A DNA stretch of 64,000 bases from contig OY282558.1 in assembly GCA_958295665.1 (NCBI GenBank), positions 136,360,326 through 136,424,325 on the forward strand, given 5' to 3'. Positions 25,601 through 38,329 of the stretch are shown in pieces. Position 1 is the first letter of the stretch; every line of letters starts with the position of its first letter. Below the pieces are notes generated by a model, which worked only from the letters and a program-made list of their open reading frames with translations, had not been told where the DNA came from and ran no database searches. The translations under genes were made by a program, and so were the position numbers. Source of the stretch: Tipula vernalis (lineage: Eukaryota > Arthropoda > Insecta > Diptera > Tipulidae).

Positions 25601-26017
25601 TCAGAACTAATGAATTTCAAGTAGTTTGTTCTGTAAAATATTAGGCTTCCTAAGAAATTCTCCACGTTTAAGAAAAACTGACGCATCTTTAGTGGAATCA
25701 CCAATTTTTTAAATTTTTATGTGGATTCTGAAATTTCAAAGAAATTCAAAATTCAAAATTTTTCGGAGTTTGTAATTTTTTAAATTTTTAGATTAATTAG
25801 ATAAATGAAAATGCTTCAAAATTTTTAAAATTCCTAAAAATTCTTAATTATTTAACTAGAAATACTTTAAATATTTTAAAATTGTCAGATTTGTGATCAG
25901 CCTTGTAAATTTGTAGACATTTTTAATCTTGCAAATTGTTGTTAGTTATCCTAGAAATTTCTAAAAATTTTGAAATTCTTGAAACAATTTGTCATTTTTT
26001 TTTTTAATTCCATATTG
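22691..26017. other. long non-coding stretch, no gene recognised
   Basis: No protein motif or RNA gene is seen. Around 23300-23365 and 23832-23910 two short blocks recur in different order (CGAATTTCACCATAATC and CCAGAACTTTAACT types), suggesting a diverged tandem duplication. A plus-strand frame of 143 codons at 24607-25038 is rich in I, F, N, K and S and has no recognisable domain. From 25.7 kb the DNA becomes low-complexity AAATTTTTAAAATTC. Confidence 0.5.
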
Positions 26018-26372
26018 TTACAGTGACACCTAGGGTGTAATATAACAAGATATATTAATAGCTCAAGATTCTTATTGTTCTAAAATGGAATGTTTCCATG
26101 ATAAAACTGTTCTAAATGTTTCTAGACTATTCTTACTGGAAAAGTAATGAAATTTCTAGAAGTTTTGGTTTGAGTATATAAAAAGCGAACGAGATCGAAT
26201 TAGATTGATAAGTATTTGGTAAGCGATAGTGTAAAGAATAAAAAGGAAATGGAAAGTGATTTAAAAAGTATTTTGGTGCGATATAAAAATTATTAGTGAT
26301 CAGTAAAATTATGCGAAAATTTTTTATAAAGTGATTTTAAGAATTAATGTTAATAAATTGTGTTACGAACCT
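26018..26372 (+). repeat. possible solo LTR
   Basis: The segment begins TGTTACAGTGACACC and contains a TATA box (GAGTATATAAAAAGCG) near 26175. A transcription-start-like stretch and AATAAAAAGG lie downstream, and the segment ends near AATAAATTGTGTTAC. This is the layout of a gypsy-type LTR. No second copy, target duplication or internal domain is seen, so the call is tentative and the right end is uncertain. Confidence 0.35.
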
Positions 26373-27246
26373 TAATTGACAAGGCAAAAACTGTATTCTA
26401 AAAGTTTAAAATTTTTCAATTCCTGAAATTCTTAAAAATGTTATTCCTTCCTATATTTGTAATTTGTTATATTCCTAAAATTAATTTTTTTTCATCCAAA
26501 TCTATATGTAAGTGATTCAAATTTACCATCACAAACATTCGGCCCATAAGCCAAATTAAAAAAATTAGGGTGAAAAATTGGTGTGTTCTGCATCAATCTA
26601 CAGGGGAAAATATTTCGGGCATTTAAAATGGCCCTGGTTCTAAACAAATATGCCAAGACAATATTACCTTATAATACAGGAATATTTGATTGGTTGTGGG
26701 CCATTAAGCGATAGTCTCCTCCTAAGGAAACATACGTATATTAAGGAAATGGGATCTTCTGTTCAAAAAACACAAACATTTCAGAACCTTGTTCATGGAT
26801 TAATTCGGTAGTTATAATTGTTGGCATTTTATTTTAAGACTTCAGTGGAGATCGAAATATTTTCCACAAGTTCAGGAATAAATGGATCGCCACACTTTTG
26901 TCTAAGCAAAACCAAGGATCTTTGACGTACGCAATTATTTGGTGACCTTAACACTAGTAGGATGTTTAGACTCTATTTATTTTACCATTTATAGCGGCAA
27001 AAAGGCAATACAGATACACGTGAACTTTTTCCTAAAAGGCAAAACAAATATTTTAGGAATTTTTTTAGGAAAAACTTCACGCGTGTGTGGAGAATTGTGA
27101 AGTATTTCCAATTCCTAGATAAATATGAAAGTGTTAGTGTAAATAATACATAAAATTCATATTAAACAGAAATTTATATTTTTTTATTCGTTTATTACGT
27201 TTCTTGCTGTAAAAAATATTACTTATCAAACATTAATACGTTATAT
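26373..27246. other. no gene recognised; one inverted repeat
   Basis: Non-coding DNA. Near 27018-27092 an imperfect inverted repeat pairs CACGTGAACTTTTTCCTAAAA with AGGAAAAACTTCACGCGTG and could fold into a stem of about 20 pairs. Confidence 0.4.
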
Positions 27247-27840
27247 TAGGTGTGCAAGTAGAAACTCGGCTTTTTTGGTCAAATTCAACTTTATTGAAAA
27301 TATACTTATTATAAAGGTTAATTATCGAAATATTCACCATTACTATCTATGGTACTTTGACATCTATTGGATAGTTGATGGATGCCCTCGCGATAGAAAC
27401 TTAATTGTTTGGAGGCAAAATATTCACCGGGTCATTTTCGTACATCTTCAATTTTTTGATAACTGCTGGTCAGCAGAGGATAAGTCAGGAGAATACGCCG
27501 CGTGCGGGAGGACTTCCTACCCTAAGCTGAAGATCACTTACCTGTGTGATGGGCGTTGTCATGAAGCAATATAACAGATCGCGTTCCTTGGCCCGTGAAT
27601 GATCGTTTTTCCTCCAGAGCATCACTTAATTGATTCAATTGGGCCTGGTTACGTTCAGCTGTAACAGTTTGACCGAGTTCCAGAAGCTCATAGTAAATGA
27701 TACCATTCCAATCCCAGCATACGCAAAGTAACACTTTCTTGGCATGAATATTTATTTTTGCAACTGATGTTGATGGCTGGCCTAAATCAACCAATGCTTC
27801 TCTGCGTTTAGGATTATCGTACAAAATCTAATCTATCTAT
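27247..27840 (-). mobile_element. truncated mariner with one terminal inverted repeat
   Basis: On the minus strand, from about 27824 downward, the transposase reads YDNPKRREALVDLGQPSTS, then NIHAKKVLLCVCWDWNGIIYYELL, then ILLHDNAHHTGK (second catalytic aspartate). After a deletion comes YSPDLSSAD (third aspartate), and finally EYFASKQLSFYREGIHQLSN and NGEYF. These are the conserved blocks of irritans/cecropia-type mariners. The expected terminus TTAGGTGTGCAAGTAGAAAC lies at 27247, preceded by the target dinucleotide TA. The N-terminal third and the other terminus are missing: the element runs into a tandem repeat array at about 27850. Stops and the deletion make it inactive. Confidence 0.85.
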
Positions 27841-27854
27841 CCAATTTCCACTTG

Positions 27855-29635
27855 TAATTTTCCTGGTGTTCCTAAATATCGTGCAACCTAACGGAAACTT
27901 ATTTTGAGTAGGTCACGATCTATTCTAACAGAAAATAAATCAATTTTTAATAATTTTGTGGTCCCAGGCACTTAGGATTGACGATTTTTGAATATTCTAT
28001 AGAGAATTATCGTAAATCGCATTTCACGGAATTTTCCTGGTGTTCCTAAACACCGGCCATTCTAACGGAAACTTATTTTGAGTAGGTCACGATCTACTCT
28101 AACAGAAAATGATTCATTTTTTTTTAAATTCTGTGGTCCCAGGCACTTAGGATTGACGATTTTTGAATATTCTATAGAGATTTATCGTATATCGCGTTTC
28201 CCAGAATTTTCTTGGTGTTACTAAACACCGGCCATTCTAACGGAAACTTATTTTGAGTAGGTCACGATCTACTCTAACAGAAAATAAATCAATTTTAAAA
28301 AATTCTGTGGCCCCAGACCCTTAAGATTGACGATTTTTGAATATTCTATAGAGAATTATCGTATATCGCGTTTCCCGGAATTTTCCTGGTGTTACTAAAC
28401 ACCCGCCAATCTAACGGAAACTTATTTTGAGTAGGTCACAATCTATTCTAACAGAAAATAAATCAATTTTAAAAAATTATGTGGTCCCAGGCACTTAGGA
28501 TTGATGATTTTTTAATATTCTATAGAGAATTATTGTATATCGAGTTTCCCGGAATTTTCCTGGTGTTCTTAAACACCGGCCATTCTAACAGAAACTTATT
28601 TTGAGTAGGTCATGATCTACTCTAACAGAAAATAAATCATTTTTAAAAAATTCTATGGTCACAGGCACTTAGGATTGACGATATTTGAATATTCTATAGA
28701 GAATTATCGTATAACAAGTCTCCCGGGATTTTCTGGTGTTCCTAAACACCGGCCATTCTAACGGAAACTTATTTTAAGTGGAACATGACATACTCTAACA
28801 GAAAATAAATCAATTTTAAAAAATTCTGTGATCCCAGGCACTTAGGATTGACGATATTTGAATATTCTATAGAGAATTATCGTATACCGCGTTTCCCGGA
28901 GTTTACCTGGTGTTACTAAACACCGGCCATTCTAACGGAAACTTATTTTGAGTAGGTCACGATCTACTCTAACAGAAAATAAATCAATTTTAAAAAATTC
29001 TATGGTCCCAGGCACTTAGGATTGACGATTTTTGAATATTCTATAGAGAATTATCGTATATCGCGTTTCCCGGAATTTTCCTGGTGTTACTAAACACCGG
29101 CCATTCTAACGGAAACTTATTTTGAGTAGGTCACGATCTACTCTAACAGAAAAAAAATCAATTTTTAAAAATTCTGTGGTCCCAGGCACTTAGGATTGAC
29201 GATATTTGAATATTCTATAGAGAATTATCGTATACCGCGTTTCCCGGAAATTTCCTGGTGTTCCTAAACACCGGCCATTCTAACGGAAACTTATTTTGAG
29301 TAGGTCACGATCTACTCTAACAGAAAATAAATCAATTTTTAAAAATTCTGTGGTCCTAGGCACCTGTGACCTACTCAAAATAAGTTTCTTTTAGAATGGC
29401 CGGTCTTTAGGAACACCAGGAAAATTCAGGGAAACGCAATTTAAGATAATTCTCTATAGAATATTCAAAAATCGTCAACCCTAAGTGCCTGGGACCACAG
29501 AATTTTTTAAAATTGATTTATTTTCTGTTAGAGTAGATTGTGACCTACTCAAATTAAGTTTCCTTTAGAAATGGCCGGTGTTTAGTAACACCAGGAAAAC
29601 TCCGGGAAACGCGATATACGATAATTCTCTTATGT
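27855..29635. repeat. ~175-bp tandem array with an orientation switch
   Basis: Units of about 175 bases start with ATTTTCCTGGTGTTCCTAAA at about 27857, 28031, 28206, 28380 and so on. Each contains CTAACGGAAACTTATTTTGA, CACTTAGGATTGACGATT, a GAATATTCTATAGAGAATTA palindrome and a TTTCCCGGAA end. About nine direct units run to about 29363. There the array flips, and about one and a half units follow in reverse complement to about 29635. The first unit abuts the truncated mariner. No coding capacity. Confidence 0.93.
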
Positions 29636-30389
<754 letters not shown>

Positions 30390-31209
30390 AATAACGGTCA
30401 TTTAAGGATTTCAAAAGACTTTTCCAATTATTGTACGCCGTTTATCAATCTAAAATTAAATAGAGATTTTGCCTAAATGGAAGGCATTAGACAGCCAGGG
30501 AAAAATATTAGTTGAATTTTGTTCGAAAATATTTTAACCTTTTAATTGTTACAAATGTGCAGTTTACTGCTGAAATTGTAAAGATACCTACTACTTATTT
30601 CGGAAAAGTGAGCGCCAAGCGAGGTGATATGTTGCCTTCAAAAACATATTATGAATGTGAAATATACAAAAATAGCCATTTGGAAGAAATTAGATTTTAG
30701 GCTGATAATTGCTAGCCCCAAAATAATAAAAAAATTTGTATAGCATTTTATTCGAGGGCTGCCCAAAAAATATAATCTAAAAATAACACAGGTATACTTA
30801 GCACAAGAAAGCGAATGATATTCTGTCCACGCAATTTTTGTGAAGAATTTTTCAAGATTCCAGCCAATATCGAAATTAAAGGAGCTGAAATTTTCTTGTG
30901 TAAGTCCACTTATGGTTGGTTACAAAATGGACTGTAATGATCCCCAGCAACAAAACATACTAGTAAGCTAAAGTGTCCTAGTAAGCCAAACCAGGCAGGA
31001 AAACTTTAAAAAATTCCGAAGTATTTTTCAGCTTGAAACCAGGTGTGGCCTAAAATAACGCGCTACCATTTTCTGGAGCAGCAGTCGGTAATTTTAATGG
31101 TAAATTAAATGGGATAAGGAGAGCTCTAGAAATTATGCTCTGTCTATGCTCTAAAAATTAAAATACATTAAAAACACCTTGAAAACAGTATAATATGTAA
31201 CAAAAATTA
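30390..31209. other. no gene recognised
   Basis: A plus-strand frame of 62 codons at 30512-30700 has fair composition but no known motif. Nothing else is seen. Confidence 0.4.
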
Positions 31210-34200
31210 AATTTTATAGTTTCTATAAATTGTATAATAAACCCTTCTGAAAAAACTTCTAATTCTAAAAACTTCATAGTTTCTTTGAATTCACTACATG
31301 CAAATTTTATAAACTTAATAAATTTAATAAATTCTTAAATTTGTTTTAATTCTCAAAGTTCTAATAACTCTAGAAATTATATAAATTCAATAAATGCTTT
31401 AAAATTCTTAAATATCGGTTTATTAGTTAAATCGTATAATTTCAATAAATTTTATAATTTCAATAATTTCTATAAATTTCATAAATTTTAAAAATTCTTC
31501 AATTTCTGTAAATTCAACAAATTCTCTAAATAGTAATAATTCTATAAATTATATTAAATTCCATAAATTCTCTAAATTCTATGAATTATTTCTAGGTATA
31601 GGTCTTTTAGATTCTGTAGATTCTATAAAGTCTAAAAACTCAGAAAGTTCTTTTAATTCTATAAATGGTATAAATCCTATGAACTTTGTAAACACAGCAA
31701 ATTCTTTAAATTTTATCAAACCGACAAATTTTATAAATTCTATTCATTTTTAAATTCTGTAAATTCTACAAATTCTGAATTTTGTAAATTGTACAAATTT
31801 TCTAAATTTAATGAGTTCCTATAAATTTTTAAATTCAACAAATGCTATAAATTCTATAAGTTCTTTAAATTATAAAAATTCAATAAATTCTATCATAAAT
31901 CGTAAAAATCTCTTAAATTCTATCAATTCTACGAAGTCTAAAATTTCAGTATGTTTTTAAATTTTATAAATTCTGCAAATACTACAAACGAGATAAATTC
32001 TTTACGTTTTATCAAACAGATAATTTCTATAAATTTCATAAATTATACAAATTCTATCAATTTTATAATTCCTAATAATTTTAAATTCTGATTGTATAAC
32101 TCTGAAAATTCTATAAATTCTTAAAACCTATAAATTTTTTTAATTCTATAAATTCTACATATATATAAATTCTAGATTCTATGAATTCCTATAAATTATT
32201 TTAAGTCCATACATTTTATAAATTCCTTAAACTCCTTAATTTCTATAGATTGTGTATATTCTGTAAATTCCTTAAATTCTATAAATCCCACAAATTCCTT
32301 TACAAAGTCTAAAAATTCAGTAAGCTATTTAAATACCATAAATCCTACAAATTCTGTAAATTCGAAAATTCTATAAATTTTATAAACTTTACAAAGCTTA
32401 AAGTCTACAAACTCTACAATTGCTATACATTTTAGGAATTCTTTAAATTCTTTAAATCCATCTTTTTTTCTATCAGTTCAATAAATTCTATAAATTCAAC
32501 AAATTTTAAAAATGTAAAATATAAAAATAAAACAATAAATATAATTCTAGAGTAATAATTCCTTCAAACTTTAATCTGTCAAATTTTATCAAATCTTTAA
32601 ATTCAATAAATTCTCTAAATGCTATAAATTCTACAAATTTTTAAATTCTGTAAATTCCTATGAATTTTATAAATTTGTAGAGTTTGTTATACTAATTTTA
32701 AATTCTGTAAATTTTTATACAGATTTAATAAATTTTATAAATTTTTTAAATTTTATAGATTGTATAAGTTCCTGAAATTGTTCCCTGAAATTTTAAATTC
32801 TATAAATTTTATAAATTTTATAAATTCTGTGAATATTGAAGATTCAACACGCACATATAAATATGTATTACATATTATATACATTTTATTAATTCTACAA
32901 ATTCTACAAATTCAATAAATTTTTAAACTCTGTAAATTGTACCGATTCTATAAATTCTATAAATTTTACATACACACATACACAATTACTAAAAACTTTG
33001 TAAACGCAATAAATTCCATAAGTTTTATCAAACCGATAAATTCTACAAATTTTATTATTTCTAATAAGTTTATAAACTCTGTAAATTCTGTAATTTTTTA
33101 AATTCTATAGAGTTCTACTAATTCTATAAATTGAATTTTATGAATTAAATTTATGATTTAAATTCTATAAATCCCACAAATTCCTTATAAATTTTACAAA
33201 GTCTAAAAATTCAGTAAGTTAATTAAATTCTCTAAATTGTAGAAATTCTGTAAATTTGAAAAATTTTATAATTTTTAAAATTCTATAAACCCTATAGAGC
33301 CTTTAAATATTCTAAATTCTTAAACAAACTCTATAATTCCCTTAAATTTTAAAAATTGTGTAAATTCTTTAATAAGCTCTATCAATTCTAGAAATGCTAT
33401 AAATCCTATAATCTCTACAAATTCTAAACATTTAAAATACAGTTTATGAATTTTACACTCGAAAACTATTAAATTCTATAAATTACTTCAACTCAGTCTA
33501 TCCTTTAAATTCTACTCCATAATTCTATAAATTTTATAAATTTTATGTATTTCACAAATTTTTTATATTCAATAAATCTGTAAATTCAATAATTTATATA
33601 AGTTTTATAAATTCTATAAATTTCAGTAATGCTGTAAGTCCTATGAAGTATGTAAATTTTAAAATTATTACAAAATTTAGTAAATTGTGAACTTTATAAA
33701 TTCTTTGAATTTTGTGAATCCTATGAGTTTTGTTTCGACTCAGTTCATTAAATTGTACAAACCCAAATATTATTTATTCTAAAAATTCCATAATTTCTGT
33801 TAATTTCATAAATTCTTTGAAACTAATTTTTTAAATCCAATAAATTTGATAAATCCCATGAATTCCGTGATTTCTATAAATTTTATAAACTTTACAAATT
33901 CTATAAATGCTATGAATTCCATAAATTTTATTCTGTAAATTCTACAAATTTTACGAGTTTTATGAATTCTGCAATTTCTATAAATTTTATAAATTCAACA
34001 AATTTGGTAAATTTTTTAAATTTTATAGATTGTATGAGTTTTAACTCACTCCATTGTATAAATTCTGCAAACTCAAATCTTACTTATTTTAAAAAATTCA
34101 CTATTTCTATCAATTCTATGAACTCCATAATTTCTATAAATTTGATGAATTCCCTAATTTCTTCAAATTCTAAAAATTGTATAAGTCCTTTAAATTCTGT

Positions 34201-34319
34201 TAATTGTGCAAAGTCTAAAAATTCAGAAAGATCTTTAAATTTGATAAATTCTATAAATACTACAAACTCTGTAAACGCGATAAATTCCATAAATTTTATC
34301 AAACATTTATTGTAACGTT

Positions 34320-34705
34320 TTTTCCTAGTTTTCGAAACAGTTGTTAAAGCCGATTTCCGGAATTGGCTTTAAAACTGTTTTCATTTCGGCTTGCATTTTT
34401 TAAATCGAGTCAAAACGATTCCTCAGAGCGGTTTTTTGAGTTTCTGGAATTGCCAGAAGTCAGACCTATCTAAATCAGGAAAAAATGTCATTTTTGGTAA
34501 ATAGCCACGTACAATCAATGCAGTGTGATACGGCGCATTATCGTGATGCAAAAACCAAAAGTAGTCTGCCCAAAATTTTTAAGCAAACGATATTTGCGTG
34601 GTGTCAACCAGATCTCATCAATCGAGGATTTTGTGCACCAAATCTTTGACTTCCCTGACATGGTGTTCATCGGTAGACGCCGACGGACGGCAAGAAGAAT
34701 TTAAT
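34320..34705 (-). pseudogene. mariner transposase fragment, copy 1
   Basis: On the minus strand the stretch carries the FLHHDNAP block around the second catalytic aspartate of a mariner transposase (near 34540). An FLVFPELKNPL-like region follows downstream in broken frames, and a short HHVREVKDL-like region lies upstream. It lies inside the TTCTATAAA field and is the partner of the copy at 36493-36800. Relative to that copy it has an extra ~45 bases near 34590. No termini are visible. Confidence 0.8.
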
Positions 34706-36492
34706 TTTGTAGATTATAATAGTTCCTATAAACTGTTTTAACTCTATCAATTCTCTAAATTCTACCAACACAAATTTACAAACACAACGCAACTTCTTTT
34801 AAACATTACTTGATTTATATATGTATATTCTTTAAATTCTTCTATAAATCCCATAAACTGTCCATAAATTCTCCAAAGTCTAAACATTAAATAAGTTCTT
34901 TAAATTCTATAAATTTCTATAAATTTTAAGAATTGTCTAAATTCTTTAAATTTTATCAATTCTATAAATTCTGTAAATACTAATTCTATAAATGCTACAT
35001 ATTCAAAAATTTAAAATAAATTTTATGAGTTTTGTAATGGAGAACTAATAAATTCTAAAAATTGTTTCAACTCTGTACGGTTTATAAATTCTACAAACTC
35101 AAATTTTACTTGAGTATGTAGTTTAAAAATTTCACTATTTCTATAAATTCCATAAACCCCATGATTCCTACAAATAATATATATTTTATAAATTCCTTAA
35201 ATTCCATCAGTTTTGTAAATTCTCTCAATACTAAAAACTCTGTAATCGCAATAAATTCTATAAATTTTATTAAACGGATAAGTTCTACAAATTTTATTAT
35301 TTCTTATAAGTTTATAAACTCTGTCAATTCTATAATTTCCTAAATTCTAAAGAGTTCTACTAATTCTATAAATTTTATGAATTAAATTTTATGATTTAAA
35401 TTTTATAAACCCCACAAATCCCCTATAAATTTTACAAAGCCTAAAAATTCAATTATTTCGATTCTATAAATCCTACAAATTCCGTAAAATTGAAAAATCT
35501 TATAATTTTAAAAATTTCTTAAACCCTCTAAAGCCTTCAAAATTTCTAAATTCTAATGCAAACTCTATTATTTCTTTAAATTCTAAAAATATTATAATTT
35601 CTTTAATAAGCTCTATCAATTCTATAAATACTTTAAATTCCAGATGCTGTAATTCCTATGAACTATGAAAATTTTAATACTCTACAAAGTCGCTAAATTT
35701 AGTAAGTTGTGAATTTTATAAGTTCTGTGAATTTTGTGAACCCTATGAGTTTTATAAATTGTTTCAACTGTGTCAGTTCTTTAAATTCTACAAACCCAAA
35801 TTTTATTTAGTCTAAAAATTCCATAATTTCTGTTAATTTCATAAATTCTTTGAAACTAATTTTTTAAATCCAATAAATTTGATACATCCCATGAATTCTG
35901 TAATTTCTATAAATTTTATAAATTCTAAAAGTTCTTGAATTTCGGTAAATTCAATAAATTCTTTAAATTGTAATCATTTCTACAAATTTTTACATTTTAA
36001 ATTTTAGCAAATCATTAAATTCTACAAATTTTATAAATTTTACAAATTCTATAAATGCTACGAATTCCATAAATTTTTAAATTCTGTAAATTCTACGAGT
36101 TTTATAAGTTCTACAATTTCCATAAATTTTATAAACTCAACCAATTTTTAAGTTCGGTGAGTTCTATTAATTTTATAAATTTTGTAAATTTTGTAGATTG
36201 TATTAGTTCCTAAAAATTAGTTTAACTCTCTCCATTCTATAAATTCTACAAACTTAAATCTTACTTATTTTAAAAATTTCACTATTTCTATCAATTCTAT
36301 GAACTTCATAATTTCTATAAATTTTATGAATTCCCTAATTTCTTCTAATTCTAAAGGTCATATAAGTCCTTAAATTTCTCTAAATTCTGCAAAGTCTAAA
36401 AATTCTGTAAGATCTTTAAATTTGATAAATTCTATAAATATTACAAACTCCGTAAACGCGATAAATTCTATAAATTTTATCAAACATTTATT

Positions 36493-36800
36493 GCAACGTT
36501 TTTTCCCAGTTTTCGAGACATGGCTTGTATCTTTTAAATCGAGTCAAAACGATTCCCGAGAGCGGGTTTTTCAGTTCCGGGAATAGCCAGAAGACAGGCG
36601 GATCTAAATCAGCAAAAAATCCATTTTTGGCCAAATAACCACGTACAACCAATGCAGTGTGAGACGGCGCATTATCGTGATGCAGAAACAAAAAGTTGTC
36701 TGCCCAAAATTTTGACCCAAACGATATTTTCGTAAAATCTTTGACTTTTTTGACATGGTGTTCATCGGTAGACGTCGACGAATGGCAAGGAGAATTCACT
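36493..36800 (-). pseudogene. mariner transposase fragment, copy 2
   Basis: A minus-strand frame of about 100 codons contains FLFLHHDNAPSHTALVVRGY, then LAKNGF, and later a WLFPELKNPLSG block, the region around the second and third acidic positions of a mariner transposase. The usual YSPDLxPCD motif is eroded to a form without the aspartate. The flanking repeat words on both sides match those around copy 1, which shows both copies arose from one insertion by duplication. Confidence 0.85.
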
Positions 36801-37260
36801 TTTGTAGATTCTAATAGTTCCTATAAACTATTTTAACTCTGTCAATTCTCTAAATTCTACAAACACAAATTATACTTAATTTAAAAATTCTTTGATTTCT
36901 ATAAATTCTTTAAATTCTTCTATAAATCCCATAAATGGTCAATAAATTCTTTAAATTTCTATAAATTTTAAGAATTTTCTTAATTTTTTAAATTTTATCA
37001 ATTCTATAAATGATAATCCTATAAATTCTACAAATTCAAAATTTTATTATTTTTGTAACGGAGAACTAATATATTCTACAAATTATTTCAACTCTGTCGA
37101 TTCTATAAATTCTACTCCATAATTTCTATAAATTCAATAAATTTATAAATTCACTGAATTCTTCAAATATTTAATAAATTCTGTAAATTTCATAATTTAT
37201 ATGAATTTTATAAATACTATAAAATTTTAAAATTTCATAAATGCTATAAATTCTCAAAAA

Positions 37261-38329
37261 TTTAAAAAATCTGTAAAAATGAAAATTATTTTGGACAGTT
37301 TTGACAATATCGCCTATTACAAACTAATAAATGTAAGCTTTGCTATTTTGATTTTCAGTTTTTCACGTTTACACATTATCTTACTTTAATTATCATTATC
37401 TTTCTTATTTTGTTCGAATATTTAGGGGCCGTTTTTCTAAACTTCAAAAAATTCTAAAATATCATCCAGTTTCTGGAAATTTCCAAAATTCTTATTACAT
37501 TAAACTTTTAAAATTTCCAAATTATGCACACATTTCAAAATTCTTTGTATCCTAAAATTCGAAATTATCATCTAAATATTTCATGTCATTTAAATTAAAT
37601 CTTGTTCAAACACCAAATTTTTCAAATGCTTGGATAAAATTAAGTTTCATAGAAATCCAAGAATCAATTGTAATCCCTTTACTCATTAAAATTTCAATTT
37701 TGAAAAAATTTTAAATTCACTAACATTAATTAATTTCTAAAATGTTGAATTTCAACAAATTTTGAAAAATAATTGAACCTCTTTAAATTTCGGAAATTTT
37801 ATAAAACACTTGAGGCTCTTGAATTGTTGAAATTTTGGAAATGAATATGGCTGAAGATTCACATGAGCTCAAAATGTTGGCTTTGATGAGAAGAAGGACA
37901 GTTTGTTTAATGGATGGTGTTTTTCGGCCGTGGAATTTAGTTCGGTCCCAAGAATAATACAGAACAGGATCAAAAAAAAAAAAGAAACAAATCCCCAATC
38001 GAATTATCATTAATAAACTTAAAGTTTATTTGATTGAAAATCGAAGTGAGTTTGGAGCTTTATATTGAAATCTTAATTGTTGAGTAAATATTTCCAATCT
38101 AATTGGAATTACAAATTAGGTTTATGAATTTTAGAATTTAAATTTAACTGACATTCTCGACATTCCAAAATACTATTGCACTCTCCAATTACGTAAATTA
38201 TTAAAATGCTTAAAATTTTATTTTTTTACAAACATCCACTCCCACAATTTCTAATTCTCGTTCAAATCTATTCTCAAAATTCCTTACCTTTCAAACTATT
38301 TACATACTACTGCAAATTTTTAAAATGCG
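37261..38329. other. AT-rich stretch with left member of a direct repeat pair
   Basis: From about 37440 to 38010 the DNA resembles 40470-40880 in the same orientation. Shared blocks are CACCAAATTTTTCAAA, a CTCTTGAATT...TTGAAATT block, and TTTTTCGGNNGTNNAATTAGTTCG followed by ATACAGAACAGGATCAAAAA. The pair brackets the BEL/Pao relic and could be its diverged LTRs. No gene is recognised. Confidence 0.45.

Larger units (their letters stand above)
31210..37260. repeat. TTCTATAAA-word repeat field
   Basis: For six kilobases the DNA is built from variants of AATTCTATAAATT with a local period of about 11-12 bases. Occasional inclusions are a (TA)-like word near 32160 and two mariner fragments. Open frames inside it encode monotonous N, S, I, L and F strings and are repeat artefacts. 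From about 33.0 kb the field contains a tandem duplication: 33006-34900 resembles 35248-37100 block for block. Confidence 0.92.

Noticed and set aside
33962..34315. 117-codon plus-strand frame and its antisense partner
   Set aside because: It lies wholly in the TTCTATAAA field and encodes monotonous N, S and I repeats.
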